Source: Labedella phragmitis (lineage in GTDB: Bacteria > Actinomycetota > Actinomycetes > Actinomycetales > Microbacteriaceae). Taken from it: a DNA stretch of 64,000 bases. The stretch lies in the NCBI RefSeq assembly GCF_004078635.1, contig NZ_RZNB01000002.1, positions 1 to 64,000 on the forward strand, given 5' to 3'. Shown one piece after another: positions 7,610-16,549 of this stretch. The notes under the pieces were generated by a model. That model ran no database searches and was not told the DNA's origin. It saw only the letters and a program-made list of their open reading frames with translations. The translations under genes and the position numbers were made by a program. How positions within the stretch are numbered: the stretch's first letter is position 1; every line of letters starts with the position of its first letter.

Positions 7610-9076
7610 GTGCCCTCAGATCTTCCGAAGCCCAGCGGTATCGCCCCAGCGGACCTCGAGATCACGCTCCGTGTCCTCGAGCAGCTGCCGGACGTCGACG
7701 AGACGCACCCCGACTTCATCGCCGTGCGGCAGGCGACCGCGAAGATGTTCAAGGCCGTGAAGCGCGCGCACCGGCTCGAGAAGCGCGCGGTCGTCGCCGA
7801 GGCCGACCGCCTCGTGATCGCCGCGACGGCGACGGGGGCCGCCGACCGCATCGATGACGAGACCCGCGGCATCCCCATCGGGACCTCGACGACGGAGTCG
7901 ACCGCCGGCACGCTCTTGAAGTCGCGCCCCTGTTACATGTGCAAGCAGCACTACACGGTCGTCGATGCGTTCTACCACCAGCTCTGCCCGTCGTGCGCGG
8001 CGCTGAGTCACGCCAAGCGCGACGCCCGCACCGATCTCACGGGCAAGCGCGCTCTGCTGACAGGTGGCCGCGCGAAGATCGGCATGTACATCGCGCTGCG
8101 GTTGCTGCGCGACGGCGCCCACACCACCATCACGACGCGCTTCCCACGCGACGCAGTGCGGCGGTTCACGAGCCTGCCCGACTCCGCGGACTGGATCTCG
8201 CGGCTCAAGGTCGTCGGCATCGACTTGCGCGACCCCGCCCAGGTCATCGGACTTGCGGAGGACGTCGCCGCGGCCGGCCCCCTCGACATCCTCATCAACA
8301 ACGCCACGCAGACGGTGCGCCGCTCGCCCGGCGCCTACCAGCCGCTCGTCGACGCCGAGCTCGCGCCGCTGCCGGACGGACCGCTGCCCGAACTCGTGAC
8401 CTTCGGCCACACCAACGACGAGCACCCGCAAGCGCTCGCGCGCTCGGTCACGGCCCACCCCATCCTCGCGGCCGCCGCGGCGCGCGCCGACGAGCTCACG
8501 GAGCAGGCGATGGCGGCCGGCTCGAGCTCGCTCGAACGGCTCGCGGCGGGCACCGCGATCGACGCCGGCGGCCTCCTGCCCGACCTCCACGACGTCAACT
8601 CGTGGACCCAGCACGTGAACGAGGTGGACCCGCTCGAGATGCTCGAGGTGCAGCTGGCCAACACGACGGCCCCGTTCATCCTCATCTCGAAGCTCCGCCC
8701 CGCCATGGCGGCGAGCGCGGCGAAGCGCACCTACGTCGTGAACGTGAGTGCGATGGAGGGCGTCTTCGGCCGCGCCTACAAGGGGCCGGGTCACCCGCAC
8801 ACGAACATGGCGAAGGCCGCGGTGAACATGCTGACGCGCACGAGCGCGCAGGAGATGTTCGAAACCGACGGCATCCTCATGACGAGCGTCGACACGGGCT
8901 GGATCACCGACGAACGCCCTCACCCCACGAAGATCCGTCTCGCGGAGGAGGGCTTCCACGCGCCCCTCGACCTCGTCGACGGAGCCGCGCGCGTCTACGA
9001 CCCGATCGTGCGCGGCGAAGCGGGGGAGGACGTCTTCGGCGTCTTCCTCAAGGACTACCGGCCCGGCTCGTGGTGA
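7610..9076 (+). CDS. SDR-family oxidoreductase with internal zinc ribbon
   Basis: A 488-residue protein with three parts. The first ~100 residues are helical. Next comes a four-cysteine ribbon (C108, C111, C126, C129; RPCYMCKQHY...LCPSC). Then a Rossmann domain carries TGGRAKIG (151-158) as the NAD(P)-binding turn and 'LINNATQTVRR' as the NNAG-like motif. The usual catalytic YxxxK is not found: after the Ser strand (VNVSAMEG) the Lys lies in HPHTNMAK and the tyrosine position is not Tyr. It belongs to a poorly studied SDR group; substrate unknown. The GTG start lies five bases after TAGAAT, a leaderless arrangement. Confidence 0.8.
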   Translation: MPSDLPKPSGIAPADLEITLRVLEQLPDVDETHPDFIAVRQATAKMFKAVKRAHRLEKRAVVAEADRLVIAATATGAADRIDDETRGIPIGTSTTESTAGTLLKSRPCYMCKQHYTVVDAFYHQLCPSCAALSHAKRDARTDLTGKRALLTGGRAKIGMYIALRLLRDGAHTTITTRFPRDAVRRFTSLPDSADWISRLKVVGIDLRDPAQVIGLAEDVAAAGPLDILINNATQTVRRSPGAYQPLVDAELAPLPDGPLPELVTFGHTNDEHPQALARSVTAHPILAAAAARADELTEQAMAAGSSSLERLAAGTAIDAGGLLPDLHDVNSWTQHVNEVDPLEMLEVQLANTTAPFILISKLRPAMAASAAKRTYVVNVSAMEGVFGRAYKGPGHPHTNMAKAAVNMLTRTSAQEMFETDGILMTSVDTGWITDERPHPTKIRLAEEGFHAPLDLVDGAARVYDPIVRGEAGEDVFGVFLKDYRPGSW

Positions 9077-9282
9077 TCATCCCGGCACCCGGCACACGCG
9101 TCGTCGTGCGCTACCTACTGCCGAGCGGCCAGGCGACCGACGCCCTCGGAATCCTGGTCAGTGCGGATGCGACGACTCTCGTCGTCGACGGGAAGCGCGG
9201 CCTCGAACACATCGACGTCGACACCGTGATCGCCGCGAAGCCCGTGCCGCCGCCGCCAGCACCGCGGCTTCGCAGGCCCTGA
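9070..9282 (+). CDS. Stand-alone SH3-like domain protein (Rv0428c N-terminal type)
   Basis: A short frame overlapping the SDR stop, starting at GTG 9070 or 9073. It encodes about 70 residues, 'IIPAPGTRVVVRYLLPSGQA...LVVDGKRG', ending in a Pro-rich stretch AAKPVPPPPAPR. This matches my memory of the SH3-like domain that precedes the GNAT domain in Rv0428c-type acetyltransferases of actinobacteria, where it ends in just this 'aaK.vPp' pattern. Here no GNAT domain follows; the next 180 bp are intergenic. It is either a natural stand-alone domain or the truncated front of an acetyltransferase gene. Coupled to the SDR by overlap. Confidence 0.65.
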   Translation: MVIIPAPGTRVVVRYLLPSGQATDALGILVSADATTLVVDGKRGLEHIDVDTVIAAKPVPPPPAPRLRRP

Positions 9283-9384
9283 CCCCGACGCCGTCGAGAC
9301 GCGCCGACACCGCCCGCAGGACTCGGCGGCGTGGGCGCCAGCGGCAACCCCGTTTCGGAGGTGCAACGCACCTTCTGTTTCTGA

Positions 9385-9409
9385 TTTGTAAACAAACCTT
9401 TCAGAAAGG
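9385..9409. promoter_or_regulatory. Candidate ROK operator
   Basis: Two adjoining palindromes upstream of the ROK gene: TTTGTAAACAAA (9385-9396) and CCTTTC-A-GAAAGG (9397-9409). AT-rich TTTGT...ACAAA sites are typical of ROK-family repressors of sugar genes, so autoregulation and control of the following importer are likely. Confidence 0.6.
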
Positions 9410-9462
9410 AAGGTTGCCTGTTAGCGTTCCCGCACAACCACTGACGATCGCGAGGAGCAACC

Positions 9463-10656
9463 GTGGCAGACACCGACTGGGCCAATCCCGGCACTCCGGC
9501 GCTGTTGCGGATGCTCAACGACCGTAAGGCGCTCGCGCTCCTCATCGAACACGGACCGCTCACCAAGAACGAACTCGCACGTCGTTCGGGATTGTCGAAG
9601 CCCACGGCGGCCGAGATGGTGCGCCGTCTCGAGGAGGCCGAACTCATCTCCGTCGACGGAGAGCAGACCGGCCGCCGCGGTCCAGCCGCGGTCACCTACG
9701 GGGTGCGCGCGGACCGAGAGGTCGGCGTGGCGATCGATGTGACTCCGTCCGTCGTGCGATCCGTCGTCGTCGACGTAACCGGACGCGAGTACCCGGTACA
9801 CGCCGAACCTCTGATCGCCAACGGCACCTCCGCAGGGGTCGTGCTCCAGAACGCCATCGATGCCGCGAGCGCTGCAGCCGGGGTCCTTTCCTCCGCGATC
9901 ACCGCCGTCAGCGTCGGCATCCAGGCGGCCGTGGATCCGCGCACCGATGAGCTTCTCTACAACGATTTCATGCCCGGCTGGCCGCGTCAGCGCGTGCGCT
10001 CCAGCCTCTCCGAGGAACTCGGAGTGGACGTCGTCATCGAGAACGATGCCAATCTCGCCGCCGTCGCAGAGCGCTCGCTGGGCGGGGGAGCAGACGTATC
10101 GAGCTTCGCTCTGCTCTGGATCGGCGAAGGCTTGGGTGTGGCGGTCGACATCGGTGGCCGCATCCACCGGGGGGCGACCGGTGGCGCCGGCGAAATCGGA
10201 TACCTCGCGGCCAGCCCGCACATGCACGCGGCGGATAGCGGAGAACTCGTTCAGGACCTCGTCGCCGCCGCGGTGCTCGTCGACCTCGCTCGAGACCACG
10301 GGCTCTCCGTCGATGGATATCCGGAGCTCCTTGCGCTGCTGGGTTCCGATCTCGCCGCGAGCCCGCGACTGGCCGATCTGCTCGACGACCTGGCTCCGCG
10401 CGTCGGAACCGCAATGCTTCCACTTGTGGCGGTGCTCGATCCGGAGCTCGTGGTCCTCGCCGGTCCCACCGGGAGCTTCGCCGGTGTGCCGCTCGCCCAG
10501 CGTGTCGAGAGGTGGATGGCCGACAACACGCGCTGGTCGCCACGGGTCGCCACGGCGCTCGTCGACGATGCCCCGGTGCTTCGGGGAGCCCGGCTCGTGC
10601 TGCTCGACACGGTGCGCGCGGCCATCCTCGACTCGGTCGCAGCGCTCGGTACCTGA
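9463..10656 (+). CDS. ROK family transcriptional regulator
   Basis: A 397-residue protein with an N-terminal winged HTH (ELARRSGLSKPTAAEMVRRL at about 45-64) and a C-terminal ROK sugar-binding fold (sugar-site region ENDANLAAVAERSLGGGAD; GATGGAGEIGYL). The zinc-binding Cys cluster of ROK kinases is not seen, in keeping with a regulator rather than an active sugar kinase. The GTG start has GAGGAG upstream. It precedes an ABC importer, a GH4 glycosidase and a kinase on the same strand and probably represses them until the imported sugar or its phosphate binds. Confidence 0.88.
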   Translation: MADTDWANPGTPALLRMLNDRKALALLIEHGPLTKNELARRSGLSKPTAAEMVRRLEEAELISVDGEQTGRRGPAAVTYGVRADREVGVAIDVTPSVVRSVVVDVTGREYPVHAEPLIANGTSAGVVLQNAIDAASAAAGVLSSAITAVSVGIQAAVDPRTDELLYNDFMPGWPRQRVRSSLSEELGVDVVIENDANLAAVAERSLGGGADVSSFALLWIGEGLGVAVDIGGRIHRGATGGAGEIGYLAASPHMHAADSGELVQDLVAAAVLVDLARDHGLSVDGYPELLALLGSDLAASPRLADLLDDLAPRVGTAMLPLVAVLDPELVVLAGPTGSFAGVPLAQRVERWMADNTRWSPRVATALVDDAPVLRGARLVLLDTVRAAILDSVAALGT

Positions 10657-10700
10657 GGTCCTCGCTGTTCGACCCCTCAACGTCTTTTCCGGACCGTACC

Positions 10701-10800
10701 TCGCCATCACCGCTCCACGTCACCACCCGCACAACCGCTCCACCCGACCACCGGTCCCGTCACCACCAGGCACCCCGGACCACCGCTGCACCCTGCAGCA
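10701..10800 (+). promoter_or_regulatory. C-rich, G-poor leader, candidate Rho-utilisation (rut) region
   Basis: In the 190-bp gap between the ROK gene and the binding-protein gene, bases 10701-10800 contain 54 C and 17 G on the coding strand, with CACC/CCACC repeats. Such C>G 'bubbles' in untranslated RNA are the known hallmark of Rho loading sites. It may limit readthrough from the regulator into the transporter. Confidence 0.45.
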
Positions 10801-10847
10801 CCGATTCGCCCATCGCCAGCACCACCGAGATCAGCAAGGAGCACCGT

Positions 10848-12182
10848 ATGACGCAGAACCGAACGCTCCGACTGACGGTCATGTCGACCGTTGTCACCGG
10901 AGCACTCATCCTCGCCGGCTGTTCGAGCGATTCCGAGCAGACCATCGCCGAGTCCGCGCCCGAGAAGCTCGAGGGCACCGTCTCACTCTGGCACTTCTTC
11001 AGCGGACGCGAGGCGGAGGTCGTGCAGTCCGTCATCGACGACTTCGAGGCCGCCAACCCTGATGTGACCGTCGAGGTCAACTCTGGTCAGGACGACGACA
11101 AACTGCAGAAGGTCATCTCCTCGGGAGGTAATATCGACGTCGGCCTCTCCTACTCCACGGCGATCGTCGGCAAGTTCTGCTCGACGGGTGCTTTCGTCGA
11201 CCTCAACCCGTACATCGAGCGCGACGACGTGGATATGGACGACGTGCTCGAGCGCACCCTCGACTACACGTCGTACGACGGCGTGCAGTGTACGCTCCCG
11301 GCGCTCACCGACACCGGGGCGCTCATGTACAACAAGACGATCTTCGATGCCGCCGGCATCACGGAACCGCCGAAGACACTCACCGAGTTGCACGACATCG
11401 GGATGGAGCTGACGACGTTCAACGCCGACGGCTCGATCAAGCAACTCGGCTTCAACCCCCTGGTCGGCTTCTACGAGAACTCGCCGTCCCACTTCGCGGC
11501 GATGACGGGGGCTTCGTTCCTCGACGAGGACGGCAATCCCGACTTCGCCACGGATCCCGCGTGGAGCGAGGTCATCGAGTGGCAGAAGGCGTTCGTCGAC
11601 GAGATCGGTTACGACAAACTCCAGCGCTTCACGGCGGGGCTCGGTCAGGAGTTCTCCGCGGATAACGCCTTCAACGTCGGCAAGGTCGTGATGAACATGG
11701 ACGGTGAGTACCGAACGGCCTTCCTCGCAGATCAGGTTCCCGACCTCGACTACGGTGTCGCACCGCTGCCGGTCGTGGACGACACGCCCGATCTGTACGG
11801 GGCCGGCTGGCTGGGCGGCAACGTCGCGGGGATCGCGAAGGGCTCCGATAATAAGGAACTGGCGTGGGCGCTGCTCAAGTTCATGACCACGGATACGGAT
11901 GCCGTCGTGAAGATGGCCAATGGGCTGAAGAACATTCCCACTCTTCATTCCGCGCTGGAATCGCCCAACCTCGAGGTCAGTGACGAGTACCGCGTGTTCC
12001 TCGAGGCGGCGCAGCACGAGCACAGTGTGACGATGCCGGCGACGGCCGATGGAGCCGCCTACGCCGAGAGCTTCGCCGACTTCTGGACCACGTATCAGAC
12101 GGGCGAGTCGGCAGACCTCGAAGAGGGTCTGACAGAGCTCGACGCCCAGATCGCCGACGCCTTCGAACTCGCGGGTCAATGA
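10848..12182 (+). CDS. Sugar ABC transporter substrate-binding lipoprotein
   Basis: A 444-residue protein starting at the ATG after AAGGAGCACCGT. It has a lipoprotein signal with lipobox LAGC (Cys25) and a family-1 solute-binding fold: VSLWHFFSGREAEVVQ near the N-terminus, 'GALMYNKTIFDAAGI' in the hinge region, and 'NVGKVVMNMDGEY' later. Family-1 proteins bind mono- or oligosaccharides outside the membrane and deliver them to MalFG-type permeases. The stop overlaps the next start (ATGA). Ligand not known; the linked GH4 and kinase suggest a glycoside or amino-sugar disaccharide. No ATPase gene is present, as usual where a shared MsiK/UgpC-like ATPase serves several importers. Confidence 0.92.
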   Translation: MTQNRTLRLTVMSTVVTGALILAGCSSDSEQTIAESAPEKLEGTVSLWHFFSGREAEVVQSVIDDFEAANPDVTVEVNSGQDDDKLQKVISSGGNIDVGLSYSTAIVGKFCSTGAFVDLNPYIERDDVDMDDVLERTLDYTSYDGVQCTLPALTDTGALMYNKTIFDAAGITEPPKTLTELHDIGMELTTFNADGSIKQLGFNPLVGFYENSPSHFAAMTGASFLDEDGNPDFATDPAWSEVIEWQKAFVDEIGYDKLQRFTAGLGQEFSADNAFNVGKVVMNMDGEYRTAFLADQVPDLDYGVAPLPVVDDTPDLYGAGWLGGNVAGIAKGSDNKELAWALLKFMTTDTDAVVKMANGLKNIPTLHSALESPNLEVSDEYRVFLEAAQHEHSVTMPATADGAAYAESFADFWTTYQTGESADLEEGLTELDAQIADAFELAGQ

Positions 12183-13180
12183 CCTCCGTCATCGATCGCC
12201 TCGGGAGCCCGGCCGCGACCGGGCTCCCCGGGCCCCCCGCCTCGCCACGTATCCCGCGTAAGCGTCGCCGACGGATCGCCGCAGCAGCGATGGTTGCCCC
12301 GACCGTCGCCGGTCTGTTGGTCTTCTACGCGTATCCGTTGGTCGCCTCGATCTACTACTCGTTCACGAGTTACGACCTCTTCTCGCCCCCGCGCTGGGTG
12401 GGGCTGACGAACTACGAGTTTCTCTTCACGAGCGACCCGCGGATCGGCAATGCAGCGTTGAACACGCTCTGGTTCGTCGTCGTGCTCGTGCCGATCAAGA
12501 TCGTGGTGGCCCTCGCGATCGCCGGGCTCCTCGCCCGCCGCACCCGCGGGTCGGGGTTTTGGCGCACGGTGTTCTACCTGCCTTCGCTCGTGCCCCCGGT
12601 CGCCGGGGTGGTCGCGTTCGTCTTTCTGTTCAACCCTGGCAGTGGCCCGGTGAACGTGGTGCTCGGCTTCTTCGGGATCGAGGGTCCGCTGTGGTTCAGT
12701 GATCCAGCGCTCTCAAAGCCATCGCTCGTGCTGTTGGGCATCTGGATGATGGGGGATCTCATGGTCATCATGCTCGCCGGACTGCTCGACGTGCCGAGGG
12801 AGCTGTACGAGGCGGCGTCGCTCGATGGCGCGAACGGTTGGCAGCAGGTGCGCTTCGTGACCCTGCCGACGATCCAGCCGATCCTCGGGTTCTCGGTCGT
12901 CACGGGGGTGATCGCGGCGCTGCAGTACTTCACCGAGGCAGCGGTCGCGTCGTCCGTCGCGAGTGGGCAAGCCTCGGTCGGATCCGGTACCGCTTCGACC
13001 CTGGGCTACCCGGGCGACTCCCTCCTCACCTACACGCAGTGGCTTTACGCCCGCGGCTTCAGTAACTACCAGCTCGGCTACGCGTCGGCGATGGCGGTCG
13101 TCCTCTTCGTCACCGCGTCCATCCTTCTCGTGGTCGCGATGCGACGTATCAGCGCGTTCCAACCCGAGGAGGTCTCATGA
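12179..13180 (+). CDS. Sugar ABC transporter permease (MalF/UgpA type)
   Basis: A 333-residue inner-membrane protein with six hydrophobic helices after a basic N-terminus. It contains the EAA loop that docks the ATPase (ELYEAASLDGANGWQQVRFV...P). Overlaps both neighbours by four bases, so the importer genes form one coupled operon. Confidence 0.93.
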   Translation: MTSVIDRLGSPAATGLPGPPASPRIPRKRRRRIAAAAMVAPTVAGLLVFYAYPLVASIYYSFTSYDLFSPPRWVGLTNYEFLFTSDPRIGNAALNTLWFVVVLVPIKIVVALAIAGLLARRTRGSGFWRTVFYLPSLVPPVAGVVAFVFLFNPGSGPVNVVLGFFGIEGPLWFSDPALSKPSLVLLGIWMMGDLMVIMLAGLLDVPRELYEAASLDGANGWQQVRFVTLPTIQPILGFSVVTGVIAALQYFTEAAVASSVASGQASVGSGTASTLGYPGDSLLTYTQWLYARGFSNYQLGYASAMAVVLFVTASILLVVAMRRISAFQPEEVS

Positions 13181-14076
13181 GCGCCGTGACGGCGGCGCCC
13201 GCTCAGGTCGGGTCGGACCAACGCGCGGTCCGCCGACGTCCCCGGAGGCTCGCGGGGCGCGCTCTGCTGACCTGGATCGCGGAACATGCCCTGCTCCTCG
13301 CACTCGCCGTCGTGTTCGTCTCACCGGTCGTGTTCGTGGTGTTCACCTCTGTGATGCACTCGAATCAGGCGCTCACGGGAGATCTGGTACCGAGGTCGCT
13401 CGAGCTCGGCAACTACGTGAGGATCTTCAGCGAGGCGCCCCTGGCCACCTGGTACGGCAACACCGTGCTCTACGCGGTGCTGAGCACCGCGTTCATGCTC
13501 GTCGCGTCGGTACCGGCCGGGTATGCACTCGCCAAGTTGCGCTTCAGGGGGTCCAACGTCATCTTCCTCGCGATCGTCGTGGCGATGCTGCTCCCGCCGC
13601 AAGTGACGGCGGTGCCCGTCTACGTGATGTGGAGCGAGTTGGGGCTCACCGGCTCACTCTGGCCACTCATACTGCCCAACCTGCTGGGCGATGCGTTCTC
13701 GGTGTTCCTCATCCGCCAGTTCTTCCTCACCATCCCGACCGACTTCGCGAACGCGGCGCGGATGGACGGCGCAAGCGAGTGGGGAGTGCTCTGGCGCGTA
13801 ATGATCCCGATGGCCCGGCCGGGAATCGCCGCTGCAGCCATCTTCCTGTTCTTCCGGTCGTGGAACGACTACTACGGTCCATTGCTGTACGCCTCCGAGA
13901 ACCAGGCAGCCTGGCCGGTGGCCTATGGCCTCGCAACGTACCGCGGTATACACGGCACCGATTGGGCCGGCACCATGGCGCTCACCGTCGTCGTGCTGGT
14001 GCCCGTCGTGGTCGTGTTCTTCCTCGCCCAGAAGGTCTTCGTCGAGGGAATCGCCCTCTCTGGAGTGAAAGGCTGA
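13177..14076 (+). CDS. Sugar ABC transporter permease (MalG/UgpE type)
   Basis: A 299-residue inner-membrane protein with six helices and an EAA-like loop (ANAARMDGASEWGVLWRVMI). It is the second half of the importer pore, ending two bases before the GH4 start. Its last residues (EGIALSGVKG) are the typical MalG-type C-terminus. Confidence 0.93.
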   Translation: MSAVTAAPAQVGSDQRAVRRRPRRLAGRALLTWIAEHALLLALAVVFVSPVVFVVFTSVMHSNQALTGDLVPRSLELGNYVRIFSEAPLATWYGNTVLYAVLSTAFMLVASVPAGYALAKLRFRGSNVIFLAIVVAMLLPPQVTAVPVYVMWSELGLTGSLWPLILPNLLGDAFSVFLIRQFFLTIPTDFANAARMDGASEWGVLWRVMIPMARPGIAAAAIFLFFRSWNDYYGPLLYASENQAAWPVAYGLATYRGIHGTDWAGTMALTVVVLVPVVVVFFLAQKVFVEGIALSGVKG

Positions 14077-14078
14077 CC

Positions 14079-15350
14079 GTGAAACTGACGATCGTAGGGG
14101 GCGGCTCGACCTATACCCCTGAACTTCTCGACGGCTTCGCCCGCATGCGCGACGTACTTCCGATCGACGAGGTCTGGCTCGTCGATCCGGATGAGGATCG
14201 GCGCGGGCTGGTGGCCGCGCTCGGCCGCCGGATGCTCACGAGAGCAGGGCATCCGGGGACCATCCACACGACGGGTGAACTCGCCGTCGGCGCAGCGGAC
14301 GCCGACGCCGTGCTGTTCCAATTGCGGGTCGGGGGCCAGCGCGCGCGTTACGGCGACGAAACCTTCCCCCACGAGGCGTGTTGCATCGGCCAGGAGACGA
14401 CTGGGCCCGGCGGGTTCGCCAAGGCGCTCCGGACGGTGCCTGTCGTCCTGGACGCGGCGGAGACCGTGCGCCGTGCGGCGAAGCCGGACGCCTGGATCGT
14501 CGACTTCACGAACCCTGTGGGGATCGTGACGCGCGCACTGCTCGAGCGCGGGCACCGTGCGGTGGGGCTGTGCAACGTCGCGATAGGGTTCCAGCGCCGG
14601 TATGCGAAGCGTTTCGGAGTCGAACCGCACCAGGTGAGGCTCGATCACGTCGGTCTCAACCACCTCACGTGGGAGCGTGGCATCCACGTGATGACGGACG
14701 CCGGGGAGCGGGACATGCTTCCTCAGCTGCTGACCGACGAGCTCGCCGAGACGGCGGAGTCCGTGCACATGGCCCCGGGACTGGTCTCGATGCTCGGGGC
14801 GATCCCGTCGTACTACCTGCGCTACTACTACGCCCACGACGAGGTCCTGAGCGAGCAGCTGTTCGAGCCGCCGCGCGCGCAAGTCGTCGCCGAGACGGAG
14901 CGCGTGCTGTTGAAGAAATACGCCGATCCGACCCTGGATGTGAAGCCTGTCGAGCTCGAGCGCCGGGGCGGAGCGTACTACTCCGAGGCTGCCGTCGATG
15001 TCCTCGCGTCGCTCACTTCAGATCGTGGGGACGTGCAAGTGCTGAACGTCCGCAACGATGGCACGTTGCCGTTCCTGCCGGACGACCACGTCATCGAGGT
15101 GCCGACACGGGTGCGCACGGCGGGTCTCGCCCCCCTGCCGGTGCCCGAACTGCCGGCCGACATCCGTGGCCTCATCGCCCACGTCGCCGAGTACGAACGA
15201 CTGGCTTTGGACGCCGCACTCAATGGCGGGCGGGAGCGGGTCACCCGTGCTCTGCTCGCCCACCCGCTCGTCGGTCAGTGGAGGCGAGCGGAGAGGTTGA
15301 CCGACCTCCTCCTCGAGGAGAACGCGAGCTACCTGACGTGGGCCTCGTGA
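14079..15350 (+). CDS. GH4 family glycosidase (6-phospho-beta-glucosidase-like)
   Basis: A 423-residue cytosolic enzyme starting at GTG 14079 (VKLTIVGGGSTYTPELL). GH4 enzymes use NAD+ and a divalent metal in an elimination mechanism. Visible signs are the Rossmann motif GGGSTYTPELL at 7-17, FTNPVGIV around residues 143-150, the metal-site Cys165 in GLCNVAIG and His195 in GLNHLTWERG. The sequence is closer to the 6-phospho-beta-glucosidase branch than to the melibiase branch (inference). No PTS is encoded here, so a phosphorylated substrate would have to come from the adjacent kinase. Confidence 0.9.
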   Translation: MKLTIVGGGSTYTPELLDGFARMRDVLPIDEVWLVDPDEDRRGLVAALGRRMLTRAGHPGTIHTTGELAVGAADADAVLFQLRVGGQRARYGDETFPHEACCIGQETTGPGGFAKALRTVPVVLDAAETVRRAAKPDAWIVDFTNPVGIVTRALLERGHRAVGLCNVAIGFQRRYAKRFGVEPHQVRLDHVGLNHLTWERGIHVMTDAGERDMLPQLLTDELAETAESVHMAPGLVSMLGAIPSYYLRYYYAHDEVLSEQLFEPPRAQVVAETERVLLKKYADPTLDVKPVELERRGGAYYSEAAVDVLASLTSDRGDVQVLNVRNDGTLPFLPDDHVIEVPTRVRTAGLAPLPVPELPADIRGLIAHVAEYERLALDAALNGGRERVTRALLAHPLVGQWRRAERLTDLLLEENASYLTWAS

Positions 15351-16426
15351 AAGCGTCCGCCGGCTCCATAGGCGCAGAGAAGAGCCGTGGGGGAGTGGCA
15401 GAACCGTCGAGGTCTCGCCGCGATCCCATGACGGCGGGCTCCGGGGATGTCGACGCGGTCCTCGCGTTCGACGGGGGCGGCAGCAAGACCGACGTGATGA
15501 TCGTCGGGCTCGACGGCTCACCATTGGCGCACGTGCGCGGAGCGCGCTCGAGCCCTCAGACCCTGGGATGGGACGTCGCGCGTCCGGTCCTTCAGCGGCT
15601 CCGTGATGACGTCATCGCGGCCGCCCCGCAGGCGAGGATCGTCGCGACGCACGTCTACCTCGCCGGACTCGACCTGCCCGTCGAGCTCGACGAGGCCCGC
15701 ACCGCGCTCGCGCACTGGTCGCCGGACGTCGTCGACAACGACCTCTTCGCGCTTCTGCGAGCAGGCACGAGTGACAGAGACGCCGTCGCGGTCGTGTGCG
15801 GAACCGGTATCAATGCGATCGGCGTCCGGGCAGACGGCGCGGTCGCGCGGTACCCGGCGCTCGGCGCGATCTCCGGTGACTGGGGCGGAGGCTCCTTCCT
15901 CGGGCGCGAGGCGCTCTGGCATGCGGCCCGCGCCGAGGACGCCAGGGGGCCGGAGACCGAACTGCGTTCGGCCGTACCTGCGGCCTTGGGGCTGAGTTCG
16001 GTGTTCGAGGTGATCGAGGCGATCCATGTCGGTCGGCTCGGTCATGACACGTTCGCTCAGCTGTGTCCGGTGCTCTTCGATGTCGCGGCGCGGGGTGACG
16101 CGATAGCGATCTCGGTCGTCGACCGACAAGCTGAGGAGGTGGCCGTCATGGCGACGACAGCGATGCGCAGGCTCGATCTGCTCACGTCCGCCGTGCCGGT
16201 GGTTCTCGGCGGAGGGGTATTGGCGTCTCGAGACGAGCGCCTCGTCGGCGGCGCATCCGCTCGCATCGCTCGGGAGGCTCCGCTGGCGCGGGTGAGTGTC
16301 GTGACGACGCCGCCAATACTGGGTGCGGCATTGCGGGCGCTCGAGAGCGCGGGAGCGACGGCCACCGCCCTGGAGAGATTCTCTGAAGCCGTGAGCGGGC
16401 GCCGTTGGGAACGGGCAGGGGTCTGA
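15347..16426 (+). CDS. BadF/BadG/BcrA/BcrD-type kinase, N-acetylglucosamine-kinase-like
   Basis: An ASKHA-fold ATPase. The phosphate-1 loop AFDGGGSKTDVMIVG, the adenosine region VCGTGINAIG and the 'AISGDWGGGSFLGREAL' block match the N-acetylglucosamine kinase branch of PF01869. GTG 15347 overlaps the GH4 stop (GTGA); ATG 15428 is an alternative that trims a poorly conserved 27-residue lead. Placed last in the importer-GH4 operon, it probably phosphorylates either the imported disaccharide before GH4 cleavage or the released sugar after it. Confidence 0.85.
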   Translation: MKASAGSIGAEKSRGGVAEPSRSRRDPMTAGSGDVDAVLAFDGGGSKTDVMIVGLDGSPLAHVRGARSSPQTLGWDVARPVLQRLRDDVIAAAPQARIVATHVYLAGLDLPVELDEARTALAHWSPDVVDNDLFALLRAGTSDRDAVAVVCGTGINAIGVRADGAVARYPALGAISGDWGGGSFLGREALWHAARAEDARGPETELRSAVPAALGLSSVFEVIEAIHVGRLGHDTFAQLCPVLFDVAARGDAIAISVVDRQAEEVAVMATTAMRRLDLLTSAVPVVLGGGVLASRDERLVGGASARIAREAPLARVSVVTTPPILGAALRALESAGATATALERFSEAVSGRRWERAGV

Positions 16427-16549
16427 CGACGAGCACGGCCCCGGTCGTCCTGCCGACGGTAGGCACTGTACGGACCTGCCAGCCCTTCTCCCGCAAGCAT
16501 GGCCGGGAGTAAGGTCCCTGAGAACAGCCGAGCGCGCGAGGGAGACATC

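Noticed and set aside
12838-15350. Overlapping forward frames inside the ABC permease and GH4 genes
   Set aside because: They are other-frame shadows: Arg/Pro-rich, without domains. Only the C-terminal part of the 12963 frame, from GTG 14079, is the real GH4 gene.
16427-16549. A terminator after the BadF-type kinase gene
   Set aside because: Only short, imperfect complementary stretches were found in the 123-bp gap; not strong enough to call.
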